Part shown: in pieces, positions 6,280 through 14,257 of the stretch
How positions within the stretch are numbered: position 1 is the stretch's first letter
How the letters are laid out: each line of letters begins with the position of its first letter
NCBI GenBank assembly: GCA_017745015.1
Contig: JAGIAF010000043.1
Location: 1-15,939, forward strand
Length of the DNA: 15,939 bases
Source of the DNA: Bdellovibrio sp.
Lineage (GTDB): Bacteria; Bdellovibrionota; Bdellovibrionia; Bdellovibrionales; Bdellovibrionaceae
Direction of reading: 5' to 3'
Notes under the pieces: generated by a model
What the model was told of the DNA's origin: nothing
Seen by the model: the letters and a program-made list of their open reading frames with translations, nothing else
Database searches by the model: none
Made by a program: the position numbers and the translations under genes

Positions 6280-7632
6280 ATGAAAAATTCGAACGTTCTA
6301 GACACTTTAATTCGTGCGGCAGTTATTGCGAGTGCCGTGCTTTGGCTTGGCTGTCAAGATACTAGTCAGCGTGGGCCCGGCTCGCACCCAACGACGTCGA
6401 ACGGTCATTTGCCCGGCGGTGACTTCACGGGAACGGGTGATGGCGGCGGCGGCGGTAATGGCGTCAATGGTAAAGTCTATGAGGCATATATCGTTGATCC
6501 CTCAACTTTGAAGGCTTACAACGATTTTGTGGCCCCTATTCTTCAAAAGCTAGAGTTGACCTTTATGTATAAAGCGAAAACTTGGTATATAGCACCTCAT
6601 AAGTTTAAACCTTTGAGTAAAGACGTATTGGGTTTAGCCTTCACTGCGGATGAAACGGAGCAGTTGGCCGTTCAAACCAGCCGAGAAATCTGGATCAATT
6701 CAGAGGCCTTCGAAAAAATGAGCGGTGAAGAACAAGGAAAGCTTATTCTTCATGAAATTTTGATGTCGACTTATTTCTTAAAATTCAAGAACAGTCGTGA
6801 ATGGTGCGAAGTCTTTGTGAAAATGGGCGGTACTTTTGATGGCCGTAGAGATTGCACCGAAATGAGTGACCTTCCGGCAATTGAACCGGAATCCCCATTG
6901 CAAGAAAATGACTATGCAAATATTCGTGGTATGACGGGTTGGATTTGGGAAAACTATAAACTGAGCAGCAAAGATGAGGCTTACCAACAATTCGTTCTCA
7001 ACGACTTTGGTACTCGCATGTTCGGTCATTTCCAAGAACATCAAGAACAAGTCACTTACCCTAAGTCTGAATTGGGCGAGCTTCTGTCCAACACATCTTT
7101 GCTTGGCAAGATGCCGACTCAGTGTCGGGGCTTGCGCTTAGGCACTCAAGTTGATTGCTCTATTTCTTTGTCGGATGTGAAGATTCCGGTTGGGCTCGGT
7201 TTTGAGTTGGGTGGCGTGCAAATGGATATCCGGGATGAAACAGGTGTCGTGATTTTGAGTCAGCAATTTTTCACTCAAGGTGGAAATCAGTATGAAAATA
7301 GCGAGTACGATCCGATAACTAAACAGAAGTTGTTCTTTACCGTGGTCGTAGAGCGTCCATTGCAGAATGCAAAACGTGGAGATCGTACAAGAAATTTGCT
7401 GTTGTTCTATACAAAGTCCGGAGATAAAAAAGAAATTTACGCTTTGTTGTTTGTCCCTGTGGTTGTTACTAAAGTTGAAAAGAAGAATGACCAAACAACT
7501 TGTTGGACAGACAAACCAAAATCTACGAATAGTGCTAACGATATTTTGGCAGTGGTGAATCCAGAAACTGATTCAAAATACTTGCGCTACTTCGGTAATG
7601 TTATTGATATGCAAGGCATTGCTTGCAACTAA
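6280..7632 (+). CDS. Probable lipoprotein with Gly-rich linker, function unknown
   Basis: The 450-residue product starts with a basic-hydrophobic leader ending LWLGC (Cys25), a likely but imperfect lipobox because the -3 position is Trp. A flexible segment rich in Gly, Ser and Thr (about 28-64, including five Gly in a row) leads to a folded body. Near residues 150-165 the helix GKLILHEILMSTYF resembles the helix of zinc proteases but lacks the second histidine of HExxH, so protease activity is not supported. Cysteines occur in pairs later (176/192 and two in the Arg-Gly-Leu region near 283-294), which fits an extracytoplasmic location. GGAAGGA lies nine bases before the ATG. It ends the probable operon, with a terminator after it. 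The family is unknown to me. Confidence 0.8.
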   Translation: MKNSNVLDTLIRAAVIASAVLWLGCQDTSQRGPGSHPTTSNGHLPGGDFTGTGDGGGGGNGVNGKVYEAYIVDPSTLKAYNDFVAPILQKLELTFMYKAKTWYIAPHKFKPLSKDVLGLAFTADETEQLAVQTSREIWINSEAFEKMSGEEQGKLILHEILMSTYFLKFKNSREWCEVFVKMGGTFDGRRDCTEMSDLPAIEPESPLQENDYANIRGMTGWIWENYKLSSKDEAYQQFVLNDFGTRMFGHFQEHQEQVTYPKSELGELLSNTSLLGKMPTQCRGLRLGTQVDCSISLSDVKIPVGLGFELGGVQMDIRDETGVVILSQQFFTQGGNQYENSEYDPITKQKLFFTVVVERPLQNAKRGDRTRNLLLFYTKSGDKKEIYALLFVPVVVTKVEKKNDQTTCWTDKPKSTNSANDILAVVNPETDSKYLRYFGNVIDMQGIACN

Positions 7633-7644
7633 TGATGAAGTAAT

Positions 7645-7671
7645 TAAAAAAGCCCAGGTTTCCCTGGGCTT
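7645..7671. terminator. Bidirectional terminator between convergent genes
   Basis: A 9-bp perfect stem (7650-7658 with 7663-7671) closes a four-base loop. The minus-strand reading is followed by six T residues, which makes a strong terminator for the coiled-coil gene. The plus-strand reading, for the lipoprotein gene, has a weak T-tract. Confidence 0.82.
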
Positions 7672-7695
7672 CTGAATTCTCTATTTTCTTAAATC

Positions 7696-8721
7696 TTAAG
7701 CTTGTGTCGGAGCTACAACTGGTTGTGGCTGACCTTGAACTTGTTGAGCCGCTACTTGTGCCATTTGGGCTACAGCCATTTGCGCGTGTTGCGCTTGTTG
7801 ATGGTAGTAGTTCAATTTCGCAACGTACTCTTTTAAAGCTGTGTTTTCTTGTTTCAAGATCACAGATTGGCTCAGAGTTTGTTGCAAATGACTGAAGTAG
7901 TCTTGCGCTTCCAATGACTTCTTATCAAGAGCCATCTTCATTTCAACAATCTTAGTCTCAGCAATTTGAGTCAGATTTTTAAGAGCCTCATTTTGTTGAA
8001 GCGCAGACAATTCCACTTCGTTGAAGGAAGCAGAGATTTTTTCGATCTCTTCATTAAGAGAAGTGATCGTTTGATCTCTTTCTTCAATCGTCGCACGAAG
8101 TTCAGTGCCTGTTTGCTCAAGCTCTTGTTTTTCTGTTTTCAAAGTTTGGATCTCAGCTTGAAGCTTGTCGTACTCTTGTTCCCACAAATCTTGTTCGTGA
8201 GCGAAAGCCTTTTTTGCTTTTGCAAACTCCATGGCCGTTTCATCTTTCAATGCATTGGCAAGATCCAAGTCTCTTTGCAAGATGCGAACTTTCTCGAAAA
8301 GTCCTTGGCTGTATTTTTTCTCTTCGCTTTGCATTTGCATCGCGCGAGCTTTCAAGCCTTGGATTTCAAGTTGAAGTTGCAAACTCAATTCAAGTGATTT
8401 TGCGAGGTCTGAACTCATCTTTGCGTTGTTCGCACGTTCTGCGCTGAGTTGATCAGCCAGAAGTTTTGATTGTGCGTCTAACGTTTCAGATCCGTAAGAA
8501 ACATTCTCAAGAGATTTAATCTTCTCGCGAAGTTCCTCTTGTGAACCTTTCAAATCAGAATTGAATTTCTTCATCTGAACTTGCATCTGTTCATACTTCG
8601 GTTGTTGAGGCGCTTGTTGCTCTTCCTCAGATTGCGAAGTTGAAAGCTCGTTCAGTTTATTACAAATTTCATCAAAAAGTTTTTCGTGCTCAGGAACTGA
8701 AGATGTTGTCATAGACTTCAT
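7696..8721 (-). CDS. Long cytoplasmic coiled-coil protein
   Basis: The 341-residue product has no signal peptide or membrane segment. A short N-terminal part (1-45, with a Gln/Glu-rich stretch) is followed by nearly continuous heptad-like sequence from about 46 to 310, rich in Glu, Lys, Gln, Leu and Ala (for example LQAEIQTLKTEKQELEQ and ITSLNEEIEKI). The C-terminal 35 residues are Gln/Ala/Pro-rich (AQMAVAQMAQVAAQQ). Such proteins form filaments or scaffolds; Bdellovibrio has a filament-forming coiled-coil protein called Ccrp, but I cannot show orthology because coiled coils look alike by composition. No clear ribosome site marks the first ATG, and an ATG three codons later is an alternative. 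It is divergent from the polysaccharide locus and ends at a good terminator. Confidence 0.85.
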   Translation of the reverse strand: MKSMTTSSVPEHEKLFDEICNKLNELSTSQSEEEQQAPQQPKYEQMQVQMKKFNSDLKGSQEELREKIKSLENVSYGSETLDAQSKLLADQLSAERANNAKMSSDLAKSLELSLQLQLEIQGLKARAMQMQSEEKKYSQGLFEKVRILQRDLDLANALKDETAMEFAKAKKAFAHEQDLWEQEYDKLQAEIQTLKTEKQELEQTGTELRATIEERDQTITSLNEEIEKISASFNEVELSALQQNEALKNLTQIAETKIVEMKMALDKKSLEAQDYFSHLQQTLSQSVILKQENTALKEYVAKLNYYHQQAQHAQMAVAQMAQVAAQQVQGQPQPVVAPTQA

Positions 8722-8796
8722 TGTGTTCTACAGACGGAAGTCGTGTCATCGAAAAATATTGACAAGAGTCTAGGCTCTCGATTTAGGTCCAGTGTC

Positions 8797-8801
8797 GGAG
8801 G
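8797..8801 (+). promoter_or_regulatory. Ribosome binding site setting the start of the SLBB protein; TTGACA upstream
   Basis: GGAGG lies five bases before the ATG at 8807. The open frame extends to a GTG at 8792, but that start would put this site inside the gene. Upstream, TTGACA at 8759-8764 is a perfect -35 hexamer, but no good -10 follows at 16-18 bases, so the promoter itself is not called. Confidence 0.7.
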
Positions 8802-8806
8802 TAGTG

Positions 8807-9367
8807 ATGTTCGTGCAAAGAGTTCTTCGTTATGTCATGGCCGTGGTTTTCTCTCTGAGTTCTATTGCTTTTGCGCAATCTCAAGAAACAGGTTTGTTGG
8901 GTGATATCAAGCAACCACAACAAGCCTCTGAATATATCTTTAGATCTTCTCCTAAAGAGTCTTTGATCAGTGTGCAGCTCTTGGGTGGTGTCACTCGCCC
9001 GGGTATCTACTATGTTCCACCCAGCACAGATCTGTTGAAGCTGATCACACTTGCCGGCGGTAATAACGGCAACGGGGATATGTCCGAAGTTTTGGTTCGT
9101 AAGATCGAGCCAAAGACCTGGGCCGAGATTAAATCCAAAGCTGTGACTGAGTATCAAGGTGCTTACGAAGTTGATGCGGAAAAAGTGATTAAGTATGGTG
9201 GTGCAAAACAGCTCAGACTTGCTCAAGATGACTTTGTCTATGTCCCGCAGAAATCATATATGGTGAGCAGCGATGCGGCTCGCACGATCACCTTAGTATC
9301 AGTCGTGTTGGGGATCGCATTGACGGCGATCCTTATCGATAAAAATACCGGCAGTCATCATCACTGA
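8807..9367 (+). CDS. Minimal SLBB-domain polysaccharide export-like protein
   Basis: The 186-residue product has a signal peptide (cleavage after Ala23 in AFA-QS), one SLBB domain at about 54-147 (VQLLGGVTRPGIYYVPPSTDLLKLITLAGG, ending LAQDDFVYVPQ), then a hydrophobic helix (about 158-177) and a short tail ending in three His. SLBB domains form the periplasmic rings of Wza-type outer-membrane polysaccharide exporters, where a C-terminal helix crosses the outer membrane. The usual N-terminal polysaccharide export domain (PF02563) and second SLBB domain are missing, and Cys is absent at the cleavage site, so it is not lipidated. The next gene starts one base after its stop, so the two are translationally coupled. 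It probably assists export of the polymer handled by the Wzy-like and Wzz-like proteins. Confidence 0.82.
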   Translation: MFVQRVLRYVMAVVFSLSSIAFAQSQETGLLGDIKQPQQASEYIFRSSPKESLISVQLLGGVTRPGIYYVPPSTDLLKLITLAGGNNGNGDMSEVLVRKIEPKTWAEIKSKAVTEYQGAYEVDAEKVIKYGGAKQLRLAQDDFVYVPQKSYMVSSDAARTITLVSVVLGIALTAILIDKNTGSHHH

Positions 9368-9368
9368 T

Positions 9369-10691
9369 ATGATCAAAGCTAACGACGGACGCATTTTATT
9401 TTTAATTAAAGCCCTCGTCGCATTAGTGTTTTTGTGCAAAGTCTCGCTGGGGGGCTTTCTGCCAATTCCGCGGGAAGTGCCTTATTTGATTTTTCAACAA
9501 GGCATGCATCCTTACGTGAATGTGGCATTGTGCGGACTGCTTGGAGGCCCATTAGTTTTTCTGTGGCTGCGCGTGCGCCAGCGGCAGCATTTGAGTGGAT
9601 TTTATAAGCTGTTTGTATTTTTTCTGATGATCACCTTGGCCGTGGAGACTCTCCTGCAAATTCATTACGTCAATCCCGATGAATCTCCGGTGATGCAAAT
9701 AGGGGCGACACTGGTGGCGATTTTCATGGTCGTCGTTTACGGTCTGATCATTCCGAGTTTGTGGAATGTCCAAGATTTTCTAAGATTTGTGCAACGCTGG
9801 ACCGGCGCTCTGGTTTTACTTTCGTTAGTGGTTTTATTTATCTCGCCAGGCTCCGCATTTAAGGGCGGTCGTTTCATCGGTGTCTTTAAACATATTCCTC
9901 ACATGGTGACCTGTGCGACCACGGCATTTGTTTTCTCTCTCGGCACTCTTTTGCAGGATTACAGACTGAAACATAAGATTTGGGATGTGATGATTCTTGT
10001 TCTAAGTTTTCTCGCGATTGTTTTAACGGGAACCCGTTCGTCGGCGGGGGCGGCTATGGTCGCGTTTGTTGTGACCATGGTTTTGCATGAAACGAAAACC
10101 AGTCGCGGTCGCATTTTTAAATTCGCATCTGTCAGTTGTATGATTACGTTCTGTCTTTTCTTTGGGCTCCAGACTTACGAGTTCGCTCACGGAGTAGCAA
10201 CGGGTCAGACTTCCATTGGCAGTCGTCATGCTCAAGATGGTATCGCCTCGCGCATGGAAGAAGTGGAACGTGGCAAAGAGATTTTCATGGAGCATCCGTG
10301 GTTGGGTCATGGCTTGATGTCGAAGTTTGCCTCTGGAAATGATGTGGATGTTTCGAACTACAATTCATTTAAGGATCCGCACAATATTTTCGTCTCTGCA
10401 GGAGTGGTGGGTGGTTGGCCGATGCTGATCCTGGCGGCTTTCGCCATAGGATTTATGACGATCGGGGCGCTGAAGGGGATGAAGTCCTTAAGTATCGCCA
10501 AACGGCAGATTGCGATTTATTTGGTGGCCCATATCCCCATTCTAATTATCTATCATATTCATCTTTCTGTAGGGGGGATGGCCGACCGTCTCTATTGGAT
10601 GGTTTGGGGTTTTATGGCGGTCTCTGTTTATGACTTCGGTGACAAATTGGGGTCACCTATCAGGAATCTAGGCAGTTACGAAGGCTCATAA
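9369..10691 (+). CDS. O-antigen ligase/polymerase-like membrane protein (Wzy_C/WaaL type)
   Basis: The 440-residue protein has about ten hydrophobic segments and the typical O-antigen ligase layout. LTGTRSS (about 220-225) follows a membrane helix. The large loop then has SRMEEVERGKEIFMEHPWLGHG (about 294-315), and DPHNIFVSAGVVGG (336-349) carries the conserved His before the next helix. Such proteins either join repeat units on undecaprenyl carrier (Wzy) or ligate glycan to lipid A or protein (WaaL, PglL); sequence alone does not separate these. It is coupled to the SLBB gene (one-base gap) and lies 2.2 kb upstream of a Wzz-type gene, favouring a polymerase of a Wzy-dependent polysaccharide. 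No glycosyltransferase or flippase lies in the window. Confidence 0.88.
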   Translation: MIKANDGRILFLIKALVALVFLCKVSLGGFLPIPREVPYLIFQQGMHPYVNVALCGLLGGPLVFLWLRVRQRQHLSGFYKLFVFFLMITLAVETLLQIHYVNPDESPVMQIGATLVAIFMVVVYGLIIPSLWNVQDFLRFVQRWTGALVLLSLVVLFISPGSAFKGGRFIGVFKHIPHMVTCATTAFVFSLGTLLQDYRLKHKIWDVMILVLSFLAIVLTGTRSSAGAAMVAFVVTMVLHETKTSRGRIFKFASVSCMITFCLFFGLQTYEFAHGVATGQTSIGSRHAQDGIASRMEEVERGKEIFMEHPWLGHGLMSKFASGNDVDVSNYNSFKDPHNIFVSAGVVGGWPMLILAAFAIGFMTIGALKGMKSLSIAKRQIAIYLVAHIPILIIYHIHLSVGGMADRLYWMVWGFMAVSVYDFGDKLGSPIRNLGSYEGS

Positions 10692-10769
10692 CGAAATAAA
10701 CGCCATCTCATTTTGGAACGCTCCTGGCAAAGGTGATCCTCGGATTAATTTATTATTTGAGGAGACCCT

Positions 10770-11537
10770 ATGAAGCTAGGTTTATTCGTAATTGGTATGT
10801 TGACCAGTGTGGTGGCTTTGGCGCAAATCGAGCGCACTTCGGCACACTCAGGCACTTATTCTATGAGTGTTATTAAAGCAGTCGATATGAAGTGTTCCAA
10901 AGACCAAATGCGCGCCGTCTATAGCGAAGAGGGTGGCGGTAAGATCCTGGCTCACCTCTGCGATAAAGAATATCGTCAATGTATGCGCGATGGTTCCTGC
11001 GTGATTGAAGACCAATATGGCGAGCGCATGGGCTTGAACTATAGCTTCTATAACGAGAAGAAAAATCGCTCGTTCTTCGCAAAAGTAGATCTTAAGAAGT
11101 GTACATATGGTTACGGCATGGGCCGCATTGATGACGAAACAATGGGTTCTACTTGCTTGATTCCGTACTTCACGATCTCAACAGATCCTACAGAATATAA
11201 AATCGGTGACGTTCTATTTATCCAAGATCTTGTGGGTGTGAAGCTTTCCACGGGTATAGTGCATGACGGTTATGTGATCGTTGCAGACTATGCTGAAGGT
11301 TACATCGGTTCTGGTAATGAAATGATGAGTATCTTCACAGGTACTGATGCTGCGAACACGAAAGCAAATGCACTTTCAGCTATCGGCTTCTCTGACTTCG
11401 GTAAAGGTTTCCAATTCCGTACTGTTTCAGAAGAAAAAGCCAAAGAAGTTCGTGAAAAACGTGGATTCAAAGTGGTTAGAACTTGGAAAAAATCTTTCGT
11501 AGTTCCAGGCAATCCAATGCTTGATGGACAAGAGTAG
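10770..11537 (+). CDS. Secreted 3D-domain-like protein (double-psi beta-barrel)
   Basis: The 255-residue product has a signal peptide with cleavage after Ala18 (ALA-QI). Residues 40-130 hold six cysteines (42, 64, 71, 77, 111, 129), suggesting disulfides in the periplasm. The second half resembles the 3D domain of MltA and related lytic transglycosylases: STDPTEYKIGDVLFIQDLVG, HDGYVIVADYAEG with Asp166 and Asp173, then NEMMSIFTG, and NALSAIGFSDFGKGFQFR. Where the last conserved Asp would be expected I see Ser187, so lytic activity is uncertain. GAGGAG precedes the start. It is 78 bases after the Wzy-like gene and nine bases before deacetylase 1, so it is likely in that operon. It may bind or cleave a glycan, either peptidoglycan or the exported polymer. 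The assignment is moderate. Confidence 0.72.
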   Translation: MKLGLFVIGMLTSVVALAQIERTSAHSGTYSMSVIKAVDMKCSKDQMRAVYSEEGGGKILAHLCDKEYRQCMRDGSCVIEDQYGERMGLNYSFYNEKKNRSFFAKVDLKKCTYGYGMGRIDDETMGSTCLIPYFTISTDPTEYKIGDVLFIQDLVGVKLSTGIVHDGYVIVADYAEGYIGSGNEMMSIFTGTDAANTKANALSAIGFSDFGKGFQFRTVSEEKAKEVREKRGFKVVRTWKKSFVVPGNPMLDGQE

Positions 11538-11546
11538 GAGTCAGAC

Positions 11547-12707
11547 GTGAAAAAGTATCAAGCACTTCTCGTAATATCTAGTGTCTGGGCTCTGACAGCA
11601 TGTAGTGGTGGCACTGGCCATGTATACACGGAACTAAAAAATTCGGTTAGCGACAATGAAAATGCAGCGACAATGTCAGACTGGCATTTGAGTGAGTCGC
11701 ATCCAGAGAAAGTTTTCGCTCGTTGGAACGAAGAGATGATTCGTAAGCAAATCACTGGCGACGAGGTTTGCGATGCTTTGAATCAGTTGACGGATGATGA
11801 ACTGACGCTTTTTGAAGAGGAAATTAAATCGAAAACAAACGCGGGTCTTGTAAATTCTTGTAAGGAAGATCTTGAGGACCGTTTGGAAAACCACTGGCAA
11901 GCAGAGCGCGCGGGTTTGACGGCAAACTTGGATAACTTCGTAGCTGAGAATGCTTCGGCAACGGTGAACCAAGTGAAATTCGCAGATGCCGTTCAGTATC
12001 GCGACACTTCAAATGGTTACTATGCGGTTTCTGCTGATATGGGTCCGAAGCAAGTTCTTTTGACTTTCGATGATGGTCCTTCTGGAGCCTACACACAGTC
12101 CATCTTGAATACGTTGGCGAAAGCGAATGTTAAAGCGATCTTCTTCCAAATGGGTAAGTCTATTAAAGCCAACCCAGATATGGTGAAGGCTGTTGCGGCT
12201 GGCGGTCACTCGATCGGTGGTCACTCTATGACTCATAGCTGCTTGGGTAGCAGAACGATTTGCAAAAACAATAACGGTGGCCACTTGTTTTCTACGAAAG
12301 AAGCATGGGCTGAAATTGTTGGCAGCTTAAATGCTGTTCAAAAAATCATTGGCTGGGTGGATCCATTTTTCCGTTTTCCATATGGTGAATCTTCACCGGA
12401 GTTGAAGGCGCGCTTGGCTTCTAAAGGCATCGGTGAGTTCTACTGGTCGATCGATAGCGAAGACTGGAAAAAGAAGCCATCACAAGCGGTTGTTGACGAC
12501 GTTATGAAACAGTTGAAGGCGCGTGGTAAAGGCAACATCTTGATGCATGATATCCAACGTAAAACGGCGGAAGCTTTGCCAGAACTATTGAGACAGCTTT
12601 ATAACAACGGTTATCAACCGGTGTTGTTGAAACCGAAGACGGTTCTAAAAGGTGAGTTGGCAAGTGACACTATAGGTGCAATTGCTCTTGATCCTCAGAT
12701 GAAATAG
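11547..12707 (+). CDS. NodB-type polysaccharide deacetylase, lipoprotein 1
   Basis: The 386-residue protein starts at GTG, with the TAGGAG ribosome site overlapping the previous stop. A lipobox LTAC gives lipidated Cys19. The N-terminal region (about 40-150) has no family I know but is shared with the paralogue at 14258. The NodB domain (about 168-355) has all five motifs: TFDDGPSG (Asp175, Asp176), HSMTH (metal ligands His226 and His230), RFPYG (Arg276), DSEDW (Asp303-Asp306) and LMHD (His334). The enzyme should remove N- or O-acetyl groups from a periplasmic glycan with a divalent metal. A CX6C pair (Cys232, Cys239) directly follows the metal-binding histidines. The setting in a Wzy/Wzz locus favours the exported polysaccharide as substrate; peptidoglycan or chitin-like substrates are alternatives. 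Confidence 0.92.
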   Translation: MKKYQALLVISSVWALTACSGGTGHVYTELKNSVSDNENAATMSDWHLSESHPEKVFARWNEEMIRKQITGDEVCDALNQLTDDELTLFEEEIKSKTNAGLVNSCKEDLEDRLENHWQAERAGLTANLDNFVAENASATVNQVKFADAVQYRDTSNGYYAVSADMGPKQVLLTFDDGPSGAYTQSILNTLAKANVKAIFFQMGKSIKANPDMVKAVAAGGHSIGGHSMTHSCLGSRTICKNNNGGHLFSTKEAWAEIVGSLNAVQKIIGWVDPFFRFPYGESSPELKARLASKGIGEFYWSIDSEDWKKKPSQAVVDDVMKQLKARGKGNILMHDIQRKTAEALPELLRQLYNNGYQPVLLKPKTVLKGELASDTIGAIALDPQMK

Positions 12708-12732
12708 CAGCGTGAAAGATAAAAATAAATAG

Positions 12733-12768
12733 AAAAGGCTGACACAAGTGTCGGCCTTTTTTATTTTC
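12733..12768 (+). terminator. Rho-independent terminator after deacetylase 1
   Basis: A 13-bp stem (12733-12745 with 12748-12760, one T-G pair) closes a two-base AA loop and runs into a T-rich tail (12757-12768). It begins 25 bases after the stop and divides the polysaccharide locus into two transcription units. Confidence 0.9.
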
Positions 12769-12875
12769 ACCGATCAATTTCAGGATCTTAATCCTCATTA
12801 CAGAATAGACACAGGCCAAGCCTGCGAAAGGGTGGCAAAACATTTCATGTCGGTTTGATCACGAGTGAGGACTGC

Positions 12876-14249
12876 ATGAACGATCAGCATATTGAGCCGG
12901 AGTTGAGCGTCGGCGAAATCATGAAACTCTATCTTTCTCATTGGAGAATGTTTGTCTTCTTTACCGCGGTTCTTTTTGCGATCAGCATAGTGGTTTATGC
13001 GATAAAGATTCCATATGTAGCCACAACATCGATCATCTTTAATGATTCCCAGAACTCTCCGGTTCAAGCCTTCTCTGCGCAATTCTTTGGATTGTCGAAA
13101 TCTGTTCAAGAATCGAAAAAGGGTAGCAGCCTTCTTTCAAAACATATTGAGTATTTGAAAACGCGTGAGTTCTTTGAAGCCGTTCTTGCGAAAATTCCAG
13201 AGCGTGGCGAAAGCACAGCTATCACATTGGAAGAGCGTCAGGGGTTCGTCATTTTGAAAGAGAAATATCTCGATCATCTGAATGAAGCCCCCGAAAATAA
13301 GATCATTTTCTTGCAGAAGCTCGATAAGTGGACCCGCGCTCAACTGGATGCTGATTTTGAAATCAAAATTTCTGCGGCAACACCGAGTCGCCCGGTTTCT
13401 CTCTTTCTAGTAAATACTGTGACTGAAGTCGCAGATGATCTTTTGAAGAAGCGTGAGATGCATGAAATCTCACGGGTTGAAGATTTCATGAAGACTCAAA
13501 AAGCCGACGCGGATGAAAAGCTTATGGCTGTTGGCAAAGAGCTCGCAAGTTTGCAAACCAAAGACGGCAGTATTTTGCCTTTGGTATCGAAAGATAAGAT
13601 CGGTGACTATGTCAGTGATCTTCTGGTTCGCGGTAACGAAATCAAGTTAAAAATGGCTGAAAATAAAAAGCTTATTGAATATTTGAACAAAGGTCGCTCA
13701 GCGGGTTCTGACAGCACTATGTATGGTGTGGGCGGCAAGGTCGAGGCACTGAAGATTGAAAACAGTCTTCTTAGCGATAAGCTCAGTCAAATTCAGTATT
13801 CCATTGACCGTGTAAAGGCCGAGAGCAAGCAACTTCCATTTCAGGCGCAAATGGCCGAGGACTTGAAAAAGAAGTCTGAGCTTGAGTTCACTCGCTATAA
13901 GGAACTTAGCACGGCTCTGGCAAAATTAGAGGCGCAAAAGCTTTCCATTGGCAGCCGCTTTGAAGTTCTCGAAGCGGCTCGTTGGGAGACCACACTTCCG
14001 CAAATCGGTTTGATGTCGTTGGCATTGTTGTCGATTTTGTTAAGTCAGTTTATGGGTTCGTTGATTATCTACTTCCGTTATCTGTGGAATCCGAATGTGG
14101 TGATTGCGCAAGCGTCGCGCAATTTGGTAATCTTCGATAATCACTCCATGGATCCAAGAGTAATCATCGAAAATTCGAAAATTAAATTCAGTGTGAAACA
14201 GTCCAAGAACGAGTTCCTGACCGGGCCGTCTTCGGAGCTTAACCAATAG
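12876..14249 (+). CDS. Wzz-type polysaccharide co-polymerase / chain-length determinant
   Basis: From the preferred ATG (GAGG five bases upstream; the open frame extends to a TTG at 12855) the product has 457 residues. A short cytoplasmic N-terminus (LSVGEIMKLYLSHW) precedes a first membrane helix at about 24-44. A periplasmic region of about 330 residues, largely coiled-coil with Lys/Glu/Leu-rich repeats, precedes a second helix at about 376-400, and a cytoplasmic tail of about 55 residues ends the protein. This is the Wzz/PCP layout. The tail has no Walker motif or tyrosine cluster, so there is no BY-kinase domain. The Pro-rich signature common before the second helix of Wzz proteins is reduced to LPQIG. 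It sets chain length with a polymerase, probably the gene at 9369. Deacetylase 2 starts eight bases later. Confidence 0.88.
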   Translation: MNDQHIEPELSVGEIMKLYLSHWRMFVFFTAVLFAISIVVYAIKIPYVATTSIIFNDSQNSPVQAFSAQFFGLSKSVQESKKGSSLLSKHIEYLKTREFFEAVLAKIPERGESTAITLEERQGFVILKEKYLDHLNEAPENKIIFLQKLDKWTRAQLDADFEIKISAATPSRPVSLFLVNTVTEVADDLLKKREMHEISRVEDFMKTQKADADEKLMAVGKELASLQTKDGSILPLVSKDKIGDYVSDLLVRGNEIKLKMAENKKLIEYLNKGRSAGSDSTMYGVGGKVEALKIENSLLSDKLSQIQYSIDRVKAESKQLPFQAQMAEDLKKKSELEFTRYKELSTALAKLEAQKLSIGSRFEVLEAARWETTLPQIGLMSLALLSILLSQFMGSLIIYFRYLWNPNVVIAQASRNLVIFDNHSMDPRVIIENSKIKFSVKQSKNEFLTGPSSELNQ

Positions 14250-14257
14250 GGGATATC

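Noticed and set aside
6280..7632. Zinc protease reading of the LILHEILMS helix
   Set aside because: The second metal-binding histidine of HExxH is missing and no other ligand is evident, so an enzyme function is not supported.
7966..8397. Plus-strand open frame of 143 codons opposite the coiled-coil gene
   Set aside because: It is the mirror image of the repetitive Glu/Lys/Gln-rich coil, giving a Phe/Leu/Ser-rich product with no ribosome site or domain.
8759..8787. Full sigma70 promoter at the perfect TTGACA upstream of the SLBB gene
   Set aside because: No acceptable -10 hexamer occurs at 16 to 18 bases; the best spacing gives TTTAGG.
8783..9226. Minus-strand frame of 147 codons opposite the SLBB gene
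   Set aside because: The SLBB frame has a signal peptide, domain and ribosome site; the antisense product shows no domain.
12782..12795. Small inverted repeat (AGGAT / ATCCT) upstream of the Wzz-type gene
   Set aside because: Five-base arms are expected by chance, and no promoter element is evident next to it.
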